Source of the DNA: Pseudomonas sp. AN-1
GTDB taxonomy: Bacteria; Pseudomonadota; Gammaproteobacteria; Pseudomonadales; Pseudomonadaceae
DNA length: 64,000 nucleotides
Assembly (NCBI RefSeq): GCF_034057115.1
Contig: NZ_CP139195.1
Coordinates: 558,001 to 622,000 of the forward strand
Reading direction: 5' to 3'
The notes beneath the pieces were generated by a model, which was not told the DNA's origin, made no database searches, and worked only from the letters and a program-made list of their open reading frames with translations. Below are positions 38,038 through 46,165 of this stretch, piece by piece. How positions within the stretch are numbered: the first letter of the stretch is position 1; every line of letters begins with the position of its first letter. The position numbers and the translations under genes are program-made.

Positions 38038-40635
38038 TCAGGGGGAAGCCGTCGGCGGCTGTCCGCGCTGGCGATGGGCGCGGCCGGTCGGATGCCGGTG
38101 CCAGCGGTAGAAGTAGCGCTTGAACAGCTCGGAAGCGCCGGCGTACAGCAGGGAGATGCCGAGCAGCGCCAGCAGCACGCCTGGCGGCAGCGGCACCAGC
38201 CCGAACCAGGGCGCCAGCGGGCTGTAGGGCAGGGCGAGGGTGACGGCGATCACTGCCAGCGAGCTGCCCAGCAACAGCCGGCCGGGGCGGCTGCTCCAGC
38301 AGGGCTTCCAGGTGCGTACCACGAAGATGATGAGGATTTCGGTAAGCAGCGATTCGACGAACCAGCCGGTGCGGAACAGCTCGGCTACCTCGCCGGCGAA
38401 CCACAGCAGCACGGCGAAGGTGAGCAGGTCGAACAGGCTGCTGACCAGGCCGAAGCCGACCATGAAGTTGCGCACCATGCGCAGGTCCCAGCGGTGCGGC
38501 GTACGCTCCCATTCGCGGTCGACCCGGTCGCTGGCGATGCCCAGTGCGGGTATGTCGGAGAGGAAGTTGTTGAGCAGGATCTGCTTGGCCAGCAGCGGCA
38601 GGAAGGGCAGGAGCAGCGAGGCCGCGGCCATGCTGATCATGTTGCCGAAATTGGCGCTGGTGGTGATGAAGATGTACTTGAGGGTATTGGCGAAGGTGCG
38701 CCGGCCCTCGTCGATGCCCTGGCGCAGCAGATCGAGGTCGTGCCTGAGCAGGACGAAGTCGGCGGCCTCCTTGGCCACGTCCACGGCGTTGTCGACCGAG
38801 ATGCCGACATCGGCGCTGTGCAGGGCCGGTGCGTCGTTGATGCCGTCGCCGAGAAAGCCGACCACGTGGCCGGTCTTCTGCAGGGCGAGGATGATGCGCT
38901 CCTTCTGGTTGGGGTCGACCTCGGCGAACAGCGCCACCCGCGGCGCGAGGTTGAGCAACGCCTCGTCCTTCATCTGCGCCAGCTCGCTGCCGGTGACCAC
39001 GCGCTCGACGCTCAGGCCCACGGCCTCGGCGACGTGCCGCGCCACCAACTGGTTGTCGCCGGTGATGACCTTCACCTGCACGCCGAGGCGATGCAGGGCA
39101 GCGAGGGTCTGCTGCACGCCGGGCTCGGGCGGGTCGAAGAACAGCAGGAAGCCGACGAAGGTCAGGTTTCGCTCCTCAGCCTTGCGGGCATCGGCCGCCA
39201 TCGTCCGGCAGGCCAGGCCGAGCACCCGGTAGCCCCTGGCGCTCCAGTCGGCGTAGCGGCCGCGGATGGCGGCCAGCGCGGTGTCGTCGAGCGGCGTCTC
39301 CCGCGCGCCGTTGCGCACCCAGGCGCAGACCTCGAGCACGCTGTCCAGCGCACCCTTGGTGATGGTCCGCAACGGCCCGGCCGCGCCGTCGCGCGCCAGC
39401 ACGCTGAGGCGCTTGCGGGTGAAGTCGTAGGGTATCTCGTCGATCTTCCGATAGTCGCCGGCCTGCTCGGGAGCGGCACCCGCCGCCGCGACTATCGCCT
39501 CGTCCAGCGGGTTGTGCAGGCCGCTTTGCAGGCTGGCATTCAGCCAGGCCAGGTGCAGCGCGTCGGCGTCGGGCTGGCCGGTGGTATCCAGGGCGCCGTC
39601 CAGCTGCACCACGCCACGGGTCAGGGTGCCGGTCTTGTCGGTGCACAGCACGTCCATCGAGCCGAGGTTCTCGATGGCGTTGAGGTGGCGCACGATCACC
39701 CCGGCCTGGGCCATGCGCTGGGCGCCCTTGGCCAGGGTGATGCTGAGGATCGCCGGCAGCAGCTCCGGCGACAGGCCCACCGCCAGGGCGATGGCGAACA
39801 GCAGGGTGTCGATGGTCGGCCGTTGCAGCAGGATGTTGGCCCCCAGCACCAGCACGGTGATCACCAGCATCACCCGCAGCAACAGATTGCCGAAGTGGCG
39901 CAGGCCGCGCTCGAACTCGGTTTCCGGCGGGCGCAGGGTCAGGCTGCGCGAAATCCGCCCGAACTCGCTGTCGGCGCTGCTGCGCACCACCAGCATGCGC
40001 GCGCTGCCGCTGCGCAGCGAGGTGCCCATGAACAGGCAGTTGCTGCGCTCGGCCAGGCTCGCGGAGGCGGCGACCGTGCCGGGCTGCTTTTCCACCGGGA
40101 AGGTTTCCCCGGTCAGCAGGCCCTGGCTGGCGAAGCAGTTGCGCGCTTCCAGCAGCACGCCATCGGCGGGGATCAGGCTGCCGGCGGACAGCTCGACCAC
40201 GTCGCCCGGCACCACCTCGGTGACCGGGAGATCCAGCACGCGCCCATCGCGACATACCCGTGCCTGCACCGCGATGCGACGGCGCAGTTGCTCGACGGCA
40301 TGGGAGGCGCGGTGCTCGTGCCAGGCGCCGAGCAGGGCGCTGCACAGCACGATGGCGAGGATGATCACGGCCTCCAGCCAGTCCTGCACCAGCAGGGCGA
40401 TGAGGGCCGCGAAGATCAGGATCAGCACCAGCGGGCTGCGCAGCTGCTCCAGCAGCTCGCGGAGAAAGCCCGGCGGCCGGCCCGGCAGGCCGGTGTGCGC
40501 CCGGGCCAGCCGTTCGGCGGCCAGCGCGGCGCTCAGGCCCTGGTCGGAGCTGCCCAGCGCGAGCAGCAGCTCGCCGGCCGGTCGGCTCCAGTACTCGGGA
40601 GGTTCTGCGGCGGCGGGCGGGGCGAAAGCCTTCAT
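38038..40635 (-). CDS. mgtA: P-type ATPase, magnesium-importing MgtA type
   Basis: An 865-residue P3B-like ATPase. The TGES-type loop reads LLTGETFPVEK, the phosphorylation site CTDKTGTLT has Asp333, the hinge GDGINDAPAL is present, and the TM4 signature VGLSPELLP (287-295) is that of MgtA/MgtB. Ten transmembrane segments are expected. It would import Mg2+ down its gradient at the cost of ATP. No mgtC or Mg-sensing leader is seen; a 63-base spacer follows hsp20. Placement in a heat/stress gene set hints at protection of ribosomes or membranes, but that is inference. Confidence 0.9.
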   Translation of the reverse strand: MKAFAPPAAAEPPEYWSRPAGELLLALGSSDQGLSAALAAERLARAHTGLPGRPPGFLRELLEQLRSPLVLILIFAALIALLVQDWLEAVIILAIVLCSALLGAWHEHRASHAVEQLRRRIAVQARVCRDGRVLDLPVTEVVPGDVVELSAGSLIPADGVLLEARNCFASQGLLTGETFPVEKQPGTVAASASLAERSNCLFMGTSLRSGSARMLVVRSSADSEFGRISRSLTLRPPETEFERGLRHFGNLLLRVMLVITVLVLGANILLQRPTIDTLLFAIALAVGLSPELLPAILSITLAKGAQRMAQAGVIVRHLNAIENLGSMDVLCTDKTGTLTRGVVQLDGALDTTGQPDADALHLAWLNASLQSGLHNPLDEAIVAAAGAAPEQAGDYRKIDEIPYDFTRKRLSVLARDGAAGPLRTITKGALDSVLEVCAWVRNGARETPLDDTALAAIRGRYADWSARGYRVLGLACRTMAADARKAEERNLTFVGFLLFFDPPEPGVQQTLAALHRLGVQVKVITGDNQLVARHVAEAVGLSVERVVTGSELAQMKDEALLNLAPRVALFAEVDPNQKERIILALQKTGHVVGFLGDGINDAPALHSADVGISVDNAVDVAKEAADFVLLRHDLDLLRQGIDEGRRTFANTLKYIFITTSANFGNMISMAAASLLLPFLPLLAKQILLNNFLSDIPALGIASDRVDREWERTPHRWDLRMVRNFMVGFGLVSSLFDLLTFAVLLWFAGEVAELFRTGWFVESLLTEILIIFVVRTWKPCWSSRPGRLLLGSSLAVIAVTLALPYSPLAPWFGLVPLPPGVLLALLGISLLYAGASELFKRYFYRWHRHPTGRAHRQRGQPPTASP

Positions 40636-40698
40636 GACGGCGGCGGGCCGGAGCGGCGCAAGGGGCCCTGTCCGAGCGGACAGGGCCGGGGGCGTTGG

Positions 40699-41238
40699 TC
40701 AGCTGGTCTTGATGTTGATGGTCTTCTCGGCCTGCCTGGACTCGGGCTTCTTCGGCAGTTTCAGGGTCAGCACGCCCTTGGCGAAGTGTGCCTCGATCTT
40801 GTCGGCATCGACGCCCTCGGGCAGGCCGAAGGTGCGCTGGAAGGAGCCGTAGTGGCGTTCGGAGAGGTAGTAGTCCTTCTTCTTCTCCTCGCGCTCGTCC
40901 TTCTTCTCGCCGGTGATGGTCAGGTTGCCGTTGCTCAGCTTGACCTGCACGTTCTTCTCGTCCATGCCCGGCAGCTCGGCGGTGATCTCGAAGGCGTCGT
41001 CCTTCTCGATGATGTCCACCGCCGGCATGCCGGCGAAGCTCAGCTCACGGCGCCAGAACGGCTCGATCTCGAAGCCGCTGCGGGAGAACGGCAGGTGCCA
41101 GCCGCGATCGAAGTCCTCGAACAGCCGGTCGACCTGACGGCGCAGGTTTTCCAGCGGCCGCATCGCCGTGGACAGCGGGCTCTGCCTGGCGGATTTCTCC
41201 TCGGTTTCCACCGCAACCTTCTTCTCGTTCTCAGCCAT
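40699..41238 (-). CDS. Small heat-shock protein, Hsp20 family
   Basis: A 179-residue chaperone. The alpha-crystallin domain covers about residues 70-170 (AVDIIEKDDAFEITAELPGM onward) and ends with the conserved GVLTLKLPK. A C-terminal IxI-like element (INIKT) is present. Holdase activity against unfolding proteins is known for the family. AGAGGAG precedes the ATG. It is the first gene of a same-strand group (hsp20, mgtA, Lon-like, capA) and diverges from the formate dehydrogenase genes across 245 bases that hold a palindrome and -10-like element. Confidence 0.94.
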   Translation of the reverse strand: MAENEKKVAVETEEKSARQSPLSTAMRPLENLRRQVDRLFEDFDRGWHLPFSRSGFEIEPFWRRELSFAGMPAVDIIEKDDAFEITAELPGMDEKNVQVKLSNGNLTITGEKKDEREEKKKDYYLSERHYGSFQRTFGLPEGVDADKIEAHFAKGVLTLKLPKKPESRQAEKTINIKTS

Positions 41239-41379
41239 CGTGGAGTGCTCCTCTGTGGGGGGGGCGATCGGGACTGGATCTGGATTCGCTCAGCGCCAGC
41301 AGGCGCGCCTCGCACAGGTTCGAGGCGCTGGCCGGGGGGCGCCCGCGCAGGAGGGCCACCCCGGCTGGCGGCAGTGATA

Positions 41380-41414
41380 CCAGTCTAGGTCATCCGGGAA
41401 ATTTGCAAGTTTCC
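41380..41414. promoter_or_regulatory. Promoter region between hsp20 and the formate dehydrogenase genes
   Basis: On the minus strand CTAGACTGG (41380-41388) is a -10-like element about 140 bases before hsp20. It lies next to an 18-base palindrome at 41397-41414 (GGAAATTTGC AAGTTTCC, one mismatched pair) whose centre reads CTTGCAA and could act as the -35. On the plus strand CTAGCCT at 41448-41454 is a similar element about 30 bases before the dehydrogenase ATG. RpoS-like control or an unknown operator is inferred. Confidence 0.4.
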
Positions 41415-41483
41415 GACCGGGGTCAGGTGCGCCGGTCGGCGGGCGGTCTAGCCTTCAGGGAGACGGGGACGGGGGAGCCGCCG

Positions 41484-43583
41484 ATGCAGGTGATTCCAAG
41501 CATATGCACCTTCTGCGGGGTCGGCTGCGGCATCGGCCTGCGCGTCGAGCAGGGCCGGGTGGTCGGCGTCGAGCCGCAGCCCGGCCATCCGGTGAGCCAG
41601 GGCCAGCTGTGCAGCAAGGGCTGGTCGACCAGCTTCGCCATCGACGCGGCCGGGCGCCTGACCCGGCCGCTGATCCGCGAGGCCGATGGTTTCCGCCCGG
41701 CCAACTGGGACGAGGCGCTGGGACGGGTCGCCGGTGCCTTCCGCGACGCGCTGGCCGAAGGCGGCCCGCAGGCGGTCGGGGTGATCAGCTGTGCGCGGGC
41801 GACCAACGAGGATAACTACGCCGCGCAGAAATTCGCCCGCGCGGTGCTCGGCACCCACAACGTCGACCACTGTGCGCGCATCTGCCACAGCCCCTCGGTG
41901 GCCGGCCTGTCGCTGACCCTGGGCTCCGGGGCGATGACCGGCTGCATGGCCGATGCCGACGAGGCCGACCTGATCCTGCTGATCGGCGCCGACGCCAGCG
42001 AGAACCACGCCATGCTCGGCGCGCGCATCCTGCGCGCCCAGGCCCGCGGCGCGCGGCTGGTGGTGGTCGACCCGCGCAAGACGCGCCTGGCGCGGCTGGC
42101 CGACCAGCACATCCAGCTCAGGATCGGCAGCAACATCGCCCTGCTCAACGGCCTGCTGCAGATCATCTTCGCCAACGGCTGGGAGAACCGCGCCTTCCTC
42201 GACGAGCGCTGCGAGAACGTCGAGGTCCTGCGCCAGCATGTCGCCGCCCTGAGCCCGGCAGTGACCAGTGCGCAGACCGGCGTGCCGGTGGCCGAGCTGG
42301 AGCAGCTCGCCCACGCGGTGAGCCACGCCGGGGCCGCCTTCATCGCCTACGGCATGGGCATCACCCAGTTCCAGAGCGGCACCAACAACGTGGTGGCGGT
42401 TTCCAACCTGGCCCTGGTGTGCGGCCAGGTCGGCCGCCCCGGCGCCGGCATCTATCCGCTGCGCGGGCAGAACAACGTGCAGGGCGCCTGCGACATGGGC
42501 TGCCTGCCCAACGTCTACCCCGGCTACCAGAGCGCGGCCAGCGAGGACGTGCAGGCCAAGTTCGCCCGCGCCTGGGGCGTGCCGATGCCGCAGGCCCCGG
42601 GTCTCACCTCGCTGGGCATGACCCAGGCGGCGCTGGCCGGCGACTTCAAGGCGCTGATGATCATGGGCGAGGAGCCGGTGCTCACCGACCCGGACCAGCA
42701 CCACGTCGAGCGCGCGCTGCGCGCGCTGGACTTCCTGGTGGTGGTCGAGCTGACCCTGACCGAAACGGCGAAACTGGCCGACGTGGTGCTGCCGGCGGCG
42801 TCCTTCGCCGAGAAGGACGGCACCTTCACCAACTGCGAGCGCCGCGTGCAGCGCATCCGCCGCGCCGTCGCGCCGCCCGGCGAGGCCTGGACCGACTGGC
42901 AGATCCTCGCCGCGCTGGCCGCGCGCATGGGCTACCTGGGCATGCTCTGGCCGGATGCCGAGGCGGTGTTCGCCGAGATGGCCGACCTGACGCCGAGCTT
43001 TGCCGCCATGAGCTACTCGGCGCTGGACGCCCACCACGGCCTGCACTGGCCGTGCGACTACGTGCATCCCCGGGGCTCGCCGCGCCTGCATGCCGAGAGC
43101 TTCCCGCGCGGGCGCGGGCGGCTGTTGCCGGTGTCGCAGGTCGATCCGGACGAGACGCCGGATGCCGACTACCCGTTCTTCTTCACCACCCAGCGCCTGC
43201 ACTTCCACTACGGCGGCGGTTCGATGACCCGCAAGTCGCCGCTGCTCGAGCGCGAGACCCCGGCCGGCCTGCTGTTCATCCACCCGCAGGACGCCGCCGA
43301 CCTGCGCCTGCAGGATGGCCAGGGCGTGCGCCTGCGTTCGCGCCGCGGCAGCCTGGAAACGCGCGCCAGCCTCACCGACGACGTGCCACCGGGGACCCTG
43401 TCGATGCCTTACCACTTCCGCGAAGCGCCGTGCAACCTCCTTACCAACAGCGCCCAGGACCCGCAGAGCAAGATGCCCGAGCTGAAGGCCTGCGCCGTGG
43501 CCCTTGAGCCGCTGCCGCCGGGCGTGGCGCCACGCCTGGCCGATGCCTTGGCGCCGCGGGAGGTGGGCGATGGCCGCCTTTGA
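41484..43583 (+). CDS. Molybdopterin formate dehydrogenase catalytic subunit (cysteine type)
   Basis: A 699-residue bis-MGD oxidoreductase. The [4Fe-4S] site is Cys8-x2-Cys11-x3-Cys15-x27-Cys43. The active-site segment is VDHCARICHSPSVAGL with Cys134 and His135, where E. coli FdhF has selenocysteine-His, so this is a Cys-type enzyme. Later motifs include NPNP-less NNVQGACDMGCLPNVYPGY and the C-terminal cofactor domain with LTNSAQDPQSKMPELK. It oxidises formate to CO2. No Tat signal; cytoplasmic. The start is taken at ATG 41484 before MQVIPSICTF; the frame continues upstream without homology. The stop overlaps the next gene by 14 bases. Confidence 0.88.
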   Translation: MQVIPSICTFCGVGCGIGLRVEQGRVVGVEPQPGHPVSQGQLCSKGWSTSFAIDAAGRLTRPLIREADGFRPANWDEALGRVAGAFRDALAEGGPQAVGVISCARATNEDNYAAQKFARAVLGTHNVDHCARICHSPSVAGLSLTLGSGAMTGCMADADEADLILLIGADASENHAMLGARILRAQARGARLVVVDPRKTRLARLADQHIQLRIGSNIALLNGLLQIIFANGWENRAFLDERCENVEVLRQHVAALSPAVTSAQTGVPVAELEQLAHAVSHAGAAFIAYGMGITQFQSGTNNVVAVSNLALVCGQVGRPGAGIYPLRGQNNVQGACDMGCLPNVYPGYQSAASEDVQAKFARAWGVPMPQAPGLTSLGMTQAALAGDFKALMIMGEEPVLTDPDQHHVERALRALDFLVVVELTLTETAKLADVVLPAASFAEKDGTFTNCERRVQRIRRAVAPPGEAWTDWQILAALAARMGYLGMLWPDAEAVFAEMADLTPSFAAMSYSALDAHHGLHWPCDYVHPRGSPRLHAESFPRGRGRLLPVSQVDPDETPDADYPFFFTTQRLHFHYGGGSMTRKSPLLERETPAGLLFIHPQDAADLRLQDGQGVRLRSRRGSLETRASLTDDVPPGTLSMPYHFREAPCNLLTNSAQDPQSKMPELKACAVALEPLPPGVAPRLADALAPREVGDGRL

Positions 43584-44607
43584 ACCACTCTGCCACGAAC
43601 TGGACAGCGTCGAACGCCTGCGCGCGCACCTGGCCTGCGGCCGGGTGCTCTATGAGGTACGCGAGGACGGCCAGGGCGGTCGCCACTGGCAGGCGGTGAC
43701 GGCCGACGACCTCAGTCCCTTCGTGGCCGACCCCGAGCCGCCGCCGTTCTCGGCCAAGGCGTTCTTCTTCGCCGAGCGCGAGGCGGTGTTCCGCGTCGAG
43801 GGTGACCGCTTCGTCGCCTGCCTGCCCGAGGTGGCGGACCAGGTACTGTTCGGCCTGCACGCCTGCGACCTGGCGGCGGTGAGCTACCAGGACCAGTTCT
43901 TCGCCGCCGATCCCCACTACCGGCGGCGCCGCGCGGCGACCCTGCTGGTCGGCATCGACTGCCGGCACAGCTGCAGCCAGGGTTTCTGCACCCAGGTCGA
44001 CAGCGGCCCGACGGTGCGCTCGGGCACCGCCGACCTGGTGCTGCTGCCGCAGGACGACGGCGGCTGGCGGCTGCTGAGCCTCTCGCCGGCCGGCGCGGCG
44101 GCGGTGGCCGGCCTCGCCCTGCCGCTCGCCAGCCTCGACTGGCAGGCCGAGCGCGCCGCCATCCACAGCCAGGTCGCCAGCGAGCAGGGTGACGCCCGCT
44201 GGCTGGAGGACGGCGTGGCGGCCATCAATGCCGGGCGGGTCAGCCAGGCGAGCTGGGACAGCCTGGGCCTGCGCTGCCTGGTCTGCTCCGGCTGCACCAC
44301 GGTGTGCCCGACCTGCTCCTGCTTCGCCCCGCTGGAGCGCCCACTGCCGGGCGGCGCACTGGTGCACGAGCGGGTGTGGGACTCCTGCCTGTACGAGGGC
44401 TTCCAGAAGGAGGCCAGCGGCCACAATCCCAGCGCCGCGCCGGGGCAGCGGGTGCAGCGCTTCTGGCAGCACAAGTTCGGCGAGGGCTTCCGCCAGCAGT
44501 TCGGCCGCTACGGCTGCGTCGGCTGCGGGCGCTGCGACCGGGTCTGCCCCGGCGGCATCGGCGTGCATGCGGTGATGGCGAAGGTGGGCAAGCCATGCTC
44601 GAACTGA
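43570..44607 (+). CDS. 4Fe-4S electron-transfer subunit, sulfhydrogenase beta / AsrA type
   Basis: A 345-residue iron-sulfur protein. Two ferredoxin-like clusters are visible: Cys236/239/242/246 (CLVCSGCTTVCPTC) and Cys316/319/322/326 (CVGCGRCDRVCPGG). A third Cys group at 131-140 (CRHSCSQGFC) is typical of HydB/AsrA proteins. These pass electrons between a flavoprotein and a catalytic subunit. GGAGGTG precedes the ATG at 43570, inside the 3' end of the catalytic gene. Its stop overlaps the flavoprotein gene by 13 bases. Here it likely carries electrons from formate dehydrogenase. Confidence 0.87.
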   Translation: MAAFEPLCHELDSVERLRAHLACGRVLYEVREDGQGGRHWQAVTADDLSPFVADPEPPPFSAKAFFFAEREAVFRVEGDRFVACLPEVADQVLFGLHACDLAAVSYQDQFFAADPHYRRRRAATLLVGIDCRHSCSQGFCTQVDSGPTVRSGTADLVLLPQDDGGWRLLSLSPAGAAAVAGLALPLASLDWQAERAAIHSQVASEQGDARWLEDGVAAINAGRVSQASWDSLGLRCLVCSGCTTVCPTCSCFAPLERPLPGGALVHERVWDSCLYEGFQKEASGHNPSAAPGQRVQRFWQHKFGEGFRQQFGRYGCVGCGRCDRVCPGGIGVHAVMAKVGKPCSN

Positions 44608-45437
44608 CCCCCAGACCGCTGCGCCTGCTCGGCAGCTACGCCGACGGCCGCGACGCCCGGCACTTCCGCCTGCGTCTGGAGCAGCCGCTGGAGAGCGACC
44701 GGGCGACGCTGCCCGGGCAGTTCTTCATGCTCGGCGTACCGGGGCAGGGCGAGGCGCCCTTCACCTACGTCAGCGCGCCGGATGCAGCCGGTGAGTTCAG
44801 CGCGCTGATCCGCCGCAGCGGGCGGCTGACGGCGCGGCTGTTCGAGCTGGAGGCGGGCGCGCTGCTCGGCTACCGCGGCCCGTTCGGCCGCGGCTGGCCT
44901 ACCCTGGACGAGCCGCAGGCGGTGCTGGTGGTGGCCGGCGGCTGCGGCCTGGCGCCGCTGGCCGGCTGGATCGCGGCGGCCAGCGAGCGCCCGGAGCTGG
45001 CCTTGCGCGTGCTCTACGGCGCGCGCAGCGCCGAGCATCAGGTGCTCGGCCGCGAGCGGGCACGCTGGCGGAGCATCCTGCCGCTGATCGAGACCCTCGA
45101 CGAGGGCGGGGCGGAGGAACTGCGCGGCTCGCCGCTGGGGCAGCTGGATCGCCTGTGCGCCGAGACGCTGCCGCACAGCGTGCTGTGCTGCGGCCCGGAA
45201 GCCTTCATGCTGGCCATAGCCAAGGCCTGCGTGCGCCGCGGCGTGGCGGCGGAGCGCATCTGGCTGTCGGTGGAGCGGCGCATGCACTGCGCCGTGGGGC
45301 TGTGCGGCCACTGCTACATCGCCGACAGCTATGCCTGCGTCGACGGGCCGACCTACCGCTACGACCAGTACCGGGCGCTGCTGGCCCGGGGCAACCTGCG
45401 TGGCGTGCTCGGCGCGGCGGACGTCGGGCCCTGCTGA
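44595..45437 (+). CDS. FAD/NAD(P)-binding electron-transfer subunit, sulfhydrogenase gamma / AsrB type
   Basis: A 280-residue flavoprotein of the ferredoxin-reductase fold. FAD binding is at about 40-100 (PFTYVSAPD), NAD(P) binding at 110-200 (VVAGGCGLAPL, VLCCGPEAFM), and a [2Fe-2S] site near the C-terminus uses Cys232, 237, 240 and 248 (CAVGLCGHC to YAC). It resembles HydG/AsrB and PyrK proteins. With the two upstream genes it should make a soluble formate:NAD(P) oxidoreductase. Whether NAD or NADP is used cannot be told. It ends the three-gene overlapping operon. Confidence 0.87.
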   Translation: MLELTPRPLRLLGSYADGRDARHFRLRLEQPLESDRATLPGQFFMLGVPGQGEAPFTYVSAPDAAGEFSALIRRSGRLTARLFELEAGALLGYRGPFGRGWPTLDEPQAVLVVAGGCGLAPLAGWIAAASERPELALRVLYGARSAEHQVLGRERARWRSILPLIETLDEGGAEELRGSPLGQLDRLCAETLPHSVLCCGPEAFMLAIAKACVRRGVAAERIWLSVERRMHCAVGLCGHCYIADSYACVDGPTYRYDQYRALLARGNLRGVLGAADVGPC

Positions 45438-45474
45438 GGGGCCTGCCGCTGGGGGCAGCGGCAGGCGGTCGAGG

Positions 45475-45963
45475 TCACATCCCCAGGTCGTCCATCACCG
45501 CCGGCAGGCTCGGCGAGGTGATGTCGTTGAAGGCCTCCAGCGCCTCGCGCCAGTCTTCCGGGGCATCGCGCACGCTGCCGCCGTGCAGGGTCAGGCGATG
45601 GAGGATGTCGGACATGGCGATCATGCCATGCAGCTCGCCATCGGCGCCCACCACCGGCAGGCGGCGCACCTTCTTCGCCGCCATCATGTGCAGGGCCTCG
45701 TGCACATCGGTGTCGTCGTGGCAGGTGTACAGGTCGTGGCGGCCGGCCAGCTCGCCGGCCTTGAGTTCCCACAGGGGCTTGTGCCGCTCGGCGGCCAGCA
45801 GGGCGATGTCGCGATCGGTGACTATGCCGATCGCATGGTTGCTCTGGTCGACCACGGCGATCGCCCCGCAGTCGCACCTGGCCATCATTTCTGCCGCCTG
45901 CTCCAGGCTGTCGCCGGGGTGGCAGCACTGCACCGGCTTATGCATCACGTCGCTGACGTTCAT
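45475..45963 (-). CDS. CBS-pair domain protein
   Basis: A 162-residue protein with two CBS motifs (about 7-60 and 72-128), including GIVTDRDIALL and MIAMSDILHRL. CBS pairs bind AMP, ATP or other adenosyl ligands and act as energy sensors or add-on regulators. No other domain. GGAGCGGGATC precedes the ATG. Converges with the formate dehydrogenase genes and diverges from the hydrolase gene. Lone CBS proteins of this kind are common beside stress genes in proteobacteria; the partner is unknown. Confidence 0.9.
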   Translation of the reverse strand: MNVSDVMHKPVQCCHPGDSLEQAAEMMARCDCGAIAVVDQSNHAIGIVTDRDIALLAAERHKPLWELKAGELAGRHDLYTCHDDTDVHEALHMMAAKKVRRLPVVGADGELHGMIAMSDILHRLTLHGGSVRDAPEDWREALEAFNDITSPSLPAVMDDLGM

Positions 45964-46027
45964 GATCCCGCTCCACAGAGACGGCCGCGCTCCGCTTCCC
46001 GTGCCGCACCGACCGCATGGACCGACG

Positions 46028-46046
46028 GCTCATCCTCCGGATGAGC
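46028..46046 (-). other. Hairpin in the CBS gene leader
   Basis: GCTCATCC, three bases, GGATGAGC: a perfect 8-pair stem 65 bases before the CBS gene start. It may be an operator palindrome or an RNA leader hairpin. No ANR/FNR (TTGAT-N4-ATCAA) site was found in this 202-base gap. Confidence 0.35.
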
Positions 46047-46131
46047 ATGGATACAGCAAGACATTAGACGCCCGCCTGCCCGGCGGGGCAACGACCGTCA
46101 GGCAGCTCGCCGGTCGGTTGCCTGCGCAGGA

Positions 46132-46140
46132 CTAGACTGG
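46132..46140 (+). promoter_or_regulatory. -10-like element before the hydrolase gene
   Basis: CTAGACTGG is identical to the element upstream of hsp20 (41380-41388, minus strand). It lies 25 bases before the ATG at 46166. The form CTAGACT is close to the CTATACT core preferred by stationary-phase sigma factor RpoS. No good -35 is seen. Confidence 0.4.
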
Positions 46141-46165
46141 AGTGACAGATCCTGGGAGGTGCACC

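Noticed and set aside
41239..41483. Heat-shock sigma-32 promoter for hsp20
   Set aside because: CTTGCAA resembles the -35, but no CCCCAT-like -10 is at the right distance; the CTAG-type -10 fits better.
41484..43583. Selenocysteine in the formate dehydrogenase
   Set aside because: The active-site codon encodes Cys (ARICHSPS) and no in-frame TGA interrupts the gene, so no selenocysteine is used.
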